Source: Pseudeuparius sepicola (lineage: Eukaryota > Arthropoda > Insecta > Coleoptera > Anthribidae). Taken from it: a stretch of 64,000 nt of DNA. The stretch is from contig OY987302.1 of NCBI GenBank assembly GCA_963920635.1, forward strand, positions 25,519,278 through 25,583,277. Direction: 5' to 3'. A program made the translations under genes and the position numbers. Within the stretch, counting starts at the first letter, position 1. The number at the start of each line of letters is the position of its first letter. A model generated the notes under the pieces. It did no database searches, was not told where the DNA came from, and saw only the letters and a list, made by a program, of their open reading frames with translations. Shown here in pieces: positions 57,119-64,000 of the stretch.

Positions 57119-57120
57119 GA

Positions 57121-58242
57121 CATAGGTATCAACCTTTTTAGTAAATATGGCATAACACAACTAGTTACTGAACCCACTCGTGTCACCCAGACTACTAGCA
57201 CTCTCATAGATTTGCTGCTAACATCCACCAAAGACATTGTCGACAGTGTGGAGGTACTTGATATGGAAAGCATTTCTGGCCATTCTTTAGTTTATTGCTC
57301 TCTCAAATTAAAAAGTAAAAAACTGAAACTGTTCTTTCGTACTTATCGTGACTTTTCATCATTCGACTGTCAAGCCTTCCAACACGATTTACGTGCTACA
57401 AATTGGGATATGCTTTAATCCTACAATAATCCCGATGAAATGATAGATTTTTTGAACTCTAATATAAGCAGGATTTTTGATATACATGCGACTCACAAAA
57501 CAGTGCGTATTTCTAAGCTACCAGCACCCTGGTTAACAGAAAACCTCAAAATAATGATGAGACTACGTGATAAAGCTCTGATTATAATATAATCAGAGAA
57601 CCTTCTGTTTTTAGACGTCTATATTATAGACTATAGTCTATATTATAGACGTCTATATTATAGACGTCTAAAAACAGAAGGTTCTAGAAATTACTATAAA
57701 CAGCTTCTTAATTTGGTCAACTTTACTGTGAAACAGGAGAAAAGAGCTTACCTTAATTATAAATTTAAGTCGGACCCCAAAGAATTTTGGAGGATTATCC
57801 GCTACTTGAATTTAGGAAAAAAGTGTTCTGAGAAAAATGATTCACATGGTTGCTCGGATTTTAATGCTGAAGATTTTAATGATTTTTTCATTGGCAGCAT
57901 CCCTAACGTATCTAGTTCAGTTCATTCTATATTCTTAGACAGATACAAAGATAAATCCAACAATTCTATAGAACCATTTCGTTTTATAATGGTCACTTGT
58001 GACAAAGTTAATAGAATCATGTCTTCATTGAAAATATGTGCCATGGGTCCGGATAATATATCAGCTAAGATGCTTGCTCTCTTGTTTCCTTACTTAACAG
58101 TATATCTTACGTATGTGCTCAATTGCTGCCTCAATTCTGGCATCTTTCCTAAAGCCTGTAAGCGTTCTAACTTGCTCCCTATTCCTGAAAACAACTGTCC
58201 TACCAAACATCCCTCTATCAGCGATACTTTTTCTACTGTGCC
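57121..58242 (+). pseudogene. LINE-I: endonuclease end and RT start
   Basis: GINLFSKYGITQLVTEPTRV, TQTTSTLIDLLLTSTKDIVD and SISGHSLVYCSLKLK (57130-57320) are the C-terminal blocks of an APE endonuclease, including the catalytic His in SGHSLV. RTYRDFSSFDCQAFQHDLRA and the linker (YKQLLNLVNFTVKQEKRAYL) follow. Then come FWRIIRYLNLGKK, FIMVTCDKVNRIMSSLKICA and MGPDNISAKMLALLFPYLTV, the RT fingers. Frame is lost around an inverted duplication at 57578-57685. Near 58185 the copy jumps to its C-terminus, split by the hAT at 58243. Jockey/CR1-like. Confidence 0.82.
57578..57685. repeat. Palindrome inside LINE-I
   Basis: 57597-57685 is an 89-bp inverted repeat: AGAACCTTCTGTTTTTAGAC and its mirror GTCTAAAAACAGAAGGTTCT, with TCTATATTATAGACG units in the middle. 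Directly before it lies the 19-bp palindrome CTGATTATAATATAATCAG. The right arm is the original LINE-I coding sequence (RLKTEGSRNYYK). The left arm is an inverted copy of it. Confidence 0.85.
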
Positions 58243-58760
58243 CAGGGGCGGATGGGCTATATCTAACCAGCCCGGGCATTTGTCTCCCAAGCAGCCCCTA
58301 AATATCTCATTTGGCTTTAGATTTTTTCTTTCGTTAATTATTATAATAATATTTAAAAAAAAATGTAGAAAACGTAATTTTTTTAATAAAACAAAATATA
58401 CATTTTCTATAAAAATATAAATAAAATCATAACTCGCATAAAAGAAATAAAACTTTTTGCTGTACATATAAGTACAGTGTGTCCATGGGTGGACTTAACT
58501 ATAAGTACCTACTTGTAAAAAAATATTTTCAATTTTTCAAAAAAAGTCATTCTTGATAAAAAAAAGTCTGCTTATTCATAAAATAGGATTGGCATGGAAA
58601 AAATTAACATTACTTATACCCACTGGGTGACCAGAAAACTGAAACATTAATCAGCATAAGAGTAAACTGCTTCTATTTATAGAGATATTGAAAAAATTTA
58701 TGAAGAAAATTTGTTTTTCGTGATAAGTTACTTAGGTGTACAAAATTTGAAAGCTTTATA

Positions 58761-59924
58761 CAGGGTGTTCCTTAATGACATGCTAATACTTAAGGGGGTT
58801 ATTCTTGGGCCCATTTTAAGAAAAAAACTTCATATGAACGTATGTCGTAAACGTCCTAACTTTTTAGATACAGGGCGTTAAAGTTCATTTTTTTAAATTG
58901 AATTTTGGCTACATCTCCCGAAATAATCAAGCTCCTGAACTGAAATTTGGCACTGCTATGATTTTGGGGATGGAGAATAAGCTGAAAATGACAATTTCGC
59001 CGTATCTCACAGAGGGCGCCACTTGCGCTGTTTTTTGATCACGCTTTTACGCGTAACTATTTTGAGGTTATATTTTTGGTCCTGCAGGTCCAACATTTTA
59101 GTGCATCTTTTCATTCCGCAAGAAAAAGGTACTATTGTTCATAACGATTAAATCAACCGTTTGCGTTGAAATTACCAAAACGTACCCCAAAACACCTGTT
59201 GATTCCAATATTCGAAACATAAAATTTTCAACTACTGCTTTCAAATGTTACAGATTAACTGTACATTCAAAATGATGAAAAAAATGCCAAATGGGCATTG
59301 GTCAAAACACCATTGGTTTTCTTGAAATAGAGTGTCCAAATTTTGTCAAATTCAATCCTTTCCATTTTGAAAGCGAATAATTTTTGGAACATTGTTCATA
59401 GGGATTTTTTTCTCAGTTTAAATGGTACAGTTGATCTGTAACACTTGAAGGTGGTAGGTGAAAATTTTATGTTTCGAATATTGAAGTCAACAGGTGTTTT
59501 GGAGAACCTTTTGACAATTTCAAAGCAAACGGTTGATTTTATCGTTATGAAACAAGAGTACCTTTTTCTTGCAGAATGAAAAGATGCACTAAAATGATGG
59601 ACCTGCAGGACCAGAAAGATAACCTCAAAAAGTTACGCGTAAAAGCGTGATCAAAAAACAGCGCAAGTGGCGCCCTCTGTGAGATACGGTAAAATTTACA
59701 TTTTCAGCTTATTCTCCATTCCCAAAAACATAGCAGTGCCAAATTTCAGTTCAGCAGCTTGATTATTTCGGGAGATGTAGCCAAAATATTAAAAAAATTA
59801 ACTTTAACGCCCTGTATCTCAAAAGTTAGGACGTTTACGATATATGATCATATGAATTTTTTTTCTTAAAATGGGCCCAAGAATAACCCCCTTAAGTATT
59901 AGCATGTCTTTAAGGAACACCCTG
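58761..59924. mobile_element. CAGGGTG foldback element FB7 (1164 bp)
   Basis: CAGGGTGTTCCTTAATGACA and its mirror (TCTTTAAGGAACACCCTG) end it, with TA on both sides. The arms pair along nearly the whole length, centre near 59340. The internal motif AGATACAGGGCGTT is at 58866-58879 and mirrored at 59806-59820. It is the same family as FB3 and FB6 and the best preserved of the group. Confidence 0.92.
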
Positions 59925-60597
59925 TATAGGCCTACTTTCATTTTTTTGATTTTATTACCTTTTTTTAAATCAGTGGTAAATAGTACAACAAAACTGTATA
60001 ATAAAGCTTCCTTTCAGTTCAGCAGCTTGATTATTTCGGGAGATGTAGCCAAAATTTAAAAAAATGAACTTTAACGCCCTGTATCTCAAAAGTTAGGACG
60101 TTTACGACATACGATCATGAACAATAGTACCTTTTTCTTGCGGAATGAAAAGATGCACTAAAATGTTGGACCTGCAGGACCAAAAATATAACCTCAAAAT
60201 AGTTACGCGTAAAAGCGTGATCAAAAAACAGCGCAAGTGGCGCCCTCTGTGAGATACGGCGAAATTGTCATTTTCAGCTTATTCTCCATCCCCAAAATCA
60301 TAGCAGTGCCAAATTTCAGTTCAGGAGCTTGATTATTTCGGGAGATGTAGCCAAAATTCAATTTAAAAAAATGAACTTTAACGCCCTGTATCTAAAAAGT
60401 TAGGACGTTTACGACATACGTTCATATGAAGTTTTTTTCTTAAAATGGGCCCAAGAATAACCCCCTTAAGTATTAGCATGTCTTTAAGGAACACCCTGTA
60501 TAGGCCTACTTTCATTTTTTTTATTTTATTCCCTTTTTTTAAATCAGTGGTAAATAGTACAACAAAACCGTATTAATAAAGCTTCCTCAGAATGGAA
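59925..60597. repeat. Partial inverted and tandem duplication of FB7 and its flank
   Basis: 60119-60498 is the reverse complement of the left arm of FB7 (58761-59137), including its private variants (e.g. AACTATTTTGAGGTTATATT in the left arm, mirrored at 60192-60211, where the right arm reads differently). The flank TAGGCCTACTTTCATTTTTT...TAATAAAGCTTCC after the true right end (59925-60012) is repeated after the false one (60499-60592). Confidence 0.8.
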
Positions 60598-61793
60598 AAC
60601 TGTGCATGGTGACAACATTTAACAATTCTAGGCCTACTTTGTATTTTGGAAAATATTGGAGAAAATTCAAAGTAGGTCTAGGATTGTCAAAATGTTTTCC
60701 ATCATACACAGTTTCCTACTCTGAGTAACTTTTATTTTTTTTTGTTTTGTCGTACTACCTACAGAAAATTATTTAATCGGAGGAAAACAAGAAAAAATCA
60801 AAAAATCAATGTAGGCCTAATGCTTCCAAATTTTGTACACCTAAAGTAACTTATCACAATGAACAATTTTTCTTCATAACTTTTTTCACTATCTTTTCGG
60901 GAGTTACGTCCGTACACCAAACAGAATCAGCATCTTAGTCAGCGCCCAACTAGAATGTTCAGCGCCACCTCAGCGCCGCTGCATCAGCATCTTCGAAATT
61001 ATAAATACAAGTTGTTCTTTGTTTTTACAAGGTTTTTATTCTGTATCTTGCCTAATAAAGTTGTCGGTCGAATTTTTTAAAAATTTAATACTTCGCTCCC
61101 GCATCGAAATTTGGGTCACCCAGTGCAAGTAATGTAAACTTTTTCCATGCCTATCTTATTTTAAGAACAAGCAGACTATTTTATGTTGAATTACTGTTTT
61201 TCGAAAAATTGAAAATAAATTTGTTTACAAGTATAGTTAACTCCATCCGAGGAACTGTAGGTATATAAAAAGATCAAAACACGTAAAGAAATAATAAAAC
61301 AAAAAATAACAAAACAAAAATACTCATGGCCAGTACTAAGGTGCAACTGGCCATTAGTACTAAATCAATACATTAACGATGTTTTCAATAAATTGCTAGT
61401 TTCAGAGAGTTGATTAATTATTATGATTTCATTTTCGATTGCCCCTAAAATATCTTTTTCGATACTCATGATCACGAAAGATTCTAAATGCTCATCCGTT
61501 AAAGAATTTCGGAGCCTGTTTTTTTATATAGGTACCTATACTTTAGATGATACTTGAGTCTCTAAAATAAATTTATAAATGGTAGAAAGGCATGGATATA
61601 GGCGTTCTGAAACATATTGTATTTTGTGAGAGTTAAATAACTACAGTAAGTAGCGTGCCCTATGTTGTTTTGTCCGGTATACTATGTGACAGGGCGATGG
61701 TCGTTGTGCCTCCGGGCCTGCGGTCCTCCGGCCCTTCGAATGACCGGCCCACCGGGCATTTGCCCGGTGTCCCGGTGATCCCATCCGCCCCTG

Positions 61794-61870
61794 ACTGTGC
61801 CCCAAAATTATTTAATAGCGTACCCGACAACATCAAGAATTTATCTAACTAATTTATGTTGAATTTTTTT
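61794..61870 (+). pseudogene. LINE-I C-terminal piece after hAT2
   Basis: Across the hAT the frame joins as YFFYCA then PKLFNSVPDNIKNLSN, the usual near-C-terminal block of Jockey/CR1 ORF2 (A-P-K-L-F-N-x-L-P-D-N-I-K). It stops soon after and runs into a mariner remnant. Confidence 0.7.
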
Positions 61871-61875
61871 AACAA

Positions 61876-62323
61876 ATCTGGCAGGTAATGGACTTTTATT
61901 TTTGGGGCAATCTAAAACAAAAAGTTTATGCTGAACCGCTTGATAATAATGTGGACACTTTAAAAAACAGAATAAGGAATACAATTGCAAATATTCCTCT
62001 ACACGAAATACAAAATGTGTATAGAAAATTTATTAGAAGAGTTGAAATTTGTGCAGAAGTTGGAGGCTAAATTTAAGTGAAATTTATTTTTGTAAATTTT
62101 AATAACATTATTCCTTGTTTAAGTAAATTTTCCGTATTGTTGCATAAATTCTGCAAATATCAAATAAAGCGGCACAAACAAATTGCCTTGTTAAAAAAAA
62201 ATTCAACCAAGTTGCTAAAACCTCAAATTTGTAACCCCCTGTGGATTCTAAATGACATTCTTGACAATTTTTTTCGATTTTGCCAAAAACAATGGTTCTT
62301 TACTCTTGGTGACTAACACCCTA
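61876..62323 (+). pseudogene. Mariner-like transposase C-terminus with 3' end
   Basis: MDFYFWGNLKQKVYAEPLDN, TLKNRIRNTIANIPLHEIQN and RKFIRRVEICAEVGG, stop at 62068-62070. This is the end of a DUF4817-type mariner transposase, starting just at the third catalytic Asp (LDFFLWG block). The element's right end is a decayed CACCCTATATA near 62317-62327. Everything upstream is missing. It is the third mariner-like fragment in the window. Confidence 0.8.
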
Positions 62324-62576
62324 TATAAAAAATCAAAAATATTTAAGTTTTGGGCATTTTGGAACAAGCACGAGTTGTATAAAGAGTGACTTTTTGTCGT
62401 AAAGCCACGAATAAAAAACTTTTCCCTCTCCTGGACATTAGAGCGGGACACGCTGTATACAGGGTGGACTCAGATCGACTATACGATAGGTGTAAAAGAC
62501 AAAAAAAATTTGAGTTGAAACTTGACCTTTGGGGGATCAGCCTTGCTTGATTAGAAACTAATTTGCACCATATTAT
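62324..62576. other. Element ends adjoining the satellite
   Basis: GGGACACGCTGTATACAGGG (62444-62463) contains two back-to-back TA-site ends: a right end (inward CAGCGTGTCCCGC) closing at 62456 and a left end CAGGGTGGACTCAGATCGAC opening at 62460. The second leads after about 115 bp straight into the satellite array, so the array may be the interior of that element. No gene. Confidence 0.55.
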
Positions 62577-62640
62577 TATAATTACAAGAAAAGGTGATAA
62601 TGGGCAAACACTCAAAGTTAACAAAAAGAAAAAACTAGTA

Positions 62641-62685
62641 ACCGCATACACGTGTTTCATGCTATTTGGCAATCATCAGTACGGT
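62641..62685 (-). ncRNA. Hammerhead ribozyme, satellite unit 1
   Basis: On the minus strand the core CTGATGA (62673-62679) is followed by TTGC-CAAATA-GCAT (stem II: three pairs plus a U-U mismatch, loop CAAATA) and GAAA. Then comes ACACGTGT (a very short, self-complementary stem III) and the cleavage triplet GTA, cut between 62647 and 62646. Stem I is ACCGTA (62680-62685) pairing with TGCGGT (62641-62646), six pairs with one G-U. This is the type I topology of ribozymes in animal satellites and Penelope-like elements. The minimal stem III suggests activity as a dimer. Confidence 0.82.
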
Positions 62686-62966
62686 GCAACATTAACCAAA
62701 TCAAAAGATAGGCATGATTTGGGAAGCAACAAATGAAGTCCAGGCAGGAGCCAACAGCACATTTGCAGCTTCAGTCAGCACATCCCCTATTTTGGGGCTT
62801 GTACTAACATGGCCACGGAGGCTGCTAAAGCGACCTGCGTGGAAATCTTCATAACCCAAGATACAATGAAAATAAGGATGTAAGATTAGCGAGTGTAAAT
62901 GTAATAATTACAAGAAAAGGTGATAATGGGCAAACACTCAAAGTTAACAAAAAGAAAAAACTAGTA

Positions 62967-63011
62967 ACCGCATACACGTGTTTCATGCTATTTGGCAATC
63001 ATCAGTACGGT
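62967..63011 (-). ncRNA. Hammerhead ribozyme, satellite unit 2
   Basis: Identical in all core and stem positions to unit 1, 326 bp further on. Cleavage is predicted between 62973 and 62972. Confidence 0.82.
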
Positions 63012-63292
63012 GCAACATTAACCAAATCAAAAGATAGGCATGATTTGGGAAGCAACAAATGATGTCCAGGCAGGAGCCAACAGCACATTTGCAGCTTCAG
63101 TCAGCACATCCCCTATTTTGGGGCTTGTACTAACATGGCCACGGAGGCTGCTAAAGCGACCTGCGTGGAAATCTTCATAACCCAAGATACAATGAAAATA
63201 AGGATGTAAGATTAGCGAGTGTAAATGTAATAATTACAAGAAAAGGTGATAATGGGCAAACACTCAAAGTTAACAAAAAGAAAAAACTAGTA

Positions 63293-63337
63293 ACCGCATA
63301 CACGTGTTTCATGCTATTTGGCAATCATCAGTACAGT
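63293..63337 (-). ncRNA. Hammerhead ribozyme, satellite unit 3 (stem I variant)
   Basis: The same as unit 1 except one base in stem I: the plus strand has TACAGT instead of TACGGT (63332-63337). On the ribozyme strand a C-G pair becomes U-G, so stem I still pairs. Confidence 0.8.
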
Positions 63338-63618
63338 GCAACATTAACCAAATCAAAAGATAGGCATGATTTGGGAAGCAACAAATGAAGTCCAGGCAGG
63401 AGCCAACAGCACATTTGCAGCTTCAGTCAGCACATCCCCTATTTTGGGGCTTGTACTAACATGGCCACGGAGGCTGCTAAAGCGACCTGCGTGGAAATCT
63501 TCATAACCCAAGATACAATGAAAATAAGGATGTAAGATTAGCGAGTGTAAATGTAATAATTACAAGAAAAGGTGATAATGGGCAAACACTCAAAGTTAAC
63601 AAAAAGAAAAAACTAGTA

Positions 63619-63663
63619 ACCGCATACACGTGTTTCATGCTATTTGGCAATCATCAGTACGGT
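63619..63663 (-). ncRNA. Hammerhead ribozyme, satellite unit 4
   Basis: Identical to unit 1 in core and stems. Confidence 0.82.
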
Positions 63664-63944
63664 GCAACATTAACCAAATCAAAAGATAGGCATGATTTGG
63701 GAAGCAACAAATGAAGTCCAGTCAGGAGCCAACAGCACATTTGCAGCTTCAGTCAGCACATCCCCTATTTTGGGGCTTGTACTAACATGGCCACGGAGGC
63801 TGCTAAAGCGACCTGCGTGGAAATCTTCATAACCCAAGATACAATGAAAATAAGGATGTAAGATTAGCGAGTGTAAATGTAATAATTACAAGAAAAGGTG
63901 ATAATGGGCAAACACTCAAAGTTAACAAAAAGAAAAAACTAGTA

Positions 63945-63989
63945 ACCGCATACACGTGTTTCATGCTATTTGGCAATCATCAGTACGGT
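63945..63989 (-). ncRNA. Hammerhead ribozyme, satellite unit 5 (unit incomplete)
   Basis: Identical to unit 1. The unit is cut by the window edge, but the whole ribozyme lies inside. Confidence 0.82.
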
Positions 63990-64000
63990 GCAACATTAAC

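Larger units (their letters stand above)
58475..61257. mobile_element. CAGTGTG foldback inside hAT2
   Basis: CAGTGTGTCCATGGGTGGAC at the left and, inverted, a weaker match at the right (inward CAGTTCCTCGGATGGAGTTA, ending 61257), with TA on both sides. Arms of about 280 bp pair inward: AACTATA, TTTTCAATTTTTC, GTCTGCTT, GGCATGGAAAAA, CACTGGGTGACC, GTGATAAGTTAC and AGGTGTACAAAATTTG all occur in mirrored order at 61230-60830. The CAGGGTG element FB7 is inserted at its middle. Confidence 0.82.
58243..61793. mobile_element. hAT-type element hAT2 (3551 bp, with nested elements)
   Basis: The ends CAGGGGCGGATGGG and CCCATCCGCCCCTG are flanked by a perfect 8-bp duplication ACTGTGCC (58235-58242, 61794-61801). 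GC-rich subterminal blocks CAGCCCGGGCATTTG and CACCGGGCATTTGCCCGG lie near the ends. No hAT transposase frame was found. Most of the interior is later insertions. It interrupts LINE-I, whose reading resumes at 61794. Confidence 0.9.
62577..64000 (-). repeat. 326-bp tandem satellite array (runs off the window)
   Basis: The anchor ATTACAAGAAAAGGTGATAA occurs at 62581, 62907, 63233, 63559 and 63885, exactly 326 bp apart each time. At least 4.3 head-to-tail copies are seen, and the array continues past the end. Copies differ at very few bases (e.g. 63063 A/T, 63334 G/A, 63722 G/T), so the array is young or homogenised. Each unit carries a hammerhead ribozyme on the minus strand. No coding frame spans units. 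Confidence 0.97.

Noticed and set aside
62577..64000. CRISPR array or tandem gene family
   Set aside because: Units are 326 bp and nearly identical throughout, with no repeat/spacer alternation and no frame spanning a unit.

Overview
This window looks like AT-rich nuclear DNA of an arthropod, most likely an insect. A nuclear copy of mitochondrial DNA keeps the insect-type order cox3-trnG-nad3, with UGA read as Trp. The only cellular gene I can defend is the 3' end of a spliced gene, with properly phased introns. The rest is a dense, nested population of retrotransposons (LINEs and Penelope-like elements) and DNA transposons (Tc1/mariner-type, foldback elements, MULE-like, hAT). I cannot name the species.

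Layout. 1.6-5.9 kb: an old LINE (ORF1 plus ORF2) split by a younger, GC-rich, RNase H-bearing LINE with a 12-bp target duplication. 6.1-7.5 kb: a CAGGGTG-ended foldback element. 9.5-10.2 kb: the mitochondrial insertion. 11.06-12.0 kb: last three exons of a gene for a single-pass membrane protein with a fibronectin III domain. 12.2-16.1 kb: MITEs and two foldbacks. 17.2-19.3 kb: a Mutator-like element with a decayed FLYWCH/MULE transposase and repeated end motifs. 23.5-25.5 kb: a second element with repeated subterminal motifs, itself carrying an inserted palindrome-array MITE. 30.8-36.2 kb: a 22-bp inverted-repeat pair enclosing a mariner-like element, a LINE remnant and a double palindrome. 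38.4-41.3 kb: a LINE split by a hAT with an 8-bp duplication. 43.2-52.8 kb: several LINEs with nested TA-site elements, including a filled site and its empty paralogue. 53.1-57.1 kb: a mariner remnant and two oppositely oriented Penelope-like fragments. 57.1-61.9 kb: a LINE containing a hAT containing a foldback containing a second foldback. 62.6 kb to the end: a 326-bp tandem satellite.

The most interesting item is that satellite. On the minus strand every unit contains a well-formed type I hammerhead ribozyme (core CTGATGA...GAAA, stem II loop CAAATA, six-pair stem I), and one unit differs in a way that keeps stem I paired. A second, weaker hammerhead-like motif lies in the Penelope-like terminal repeat at 53.2 kb. 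Other notable patterns are one internal motif (GAGATACAGGGYGTT) shared by otherwise different foldback elements, and an element sitting exactly at the dyad centre of another palindrome.

These parts do not form a pathway. They record successive insertions, and the nesting gives a relative order of events. All reading was by eye, so boundaries of decayed elements are approximate unless terminal repeats and target duplications are stated.
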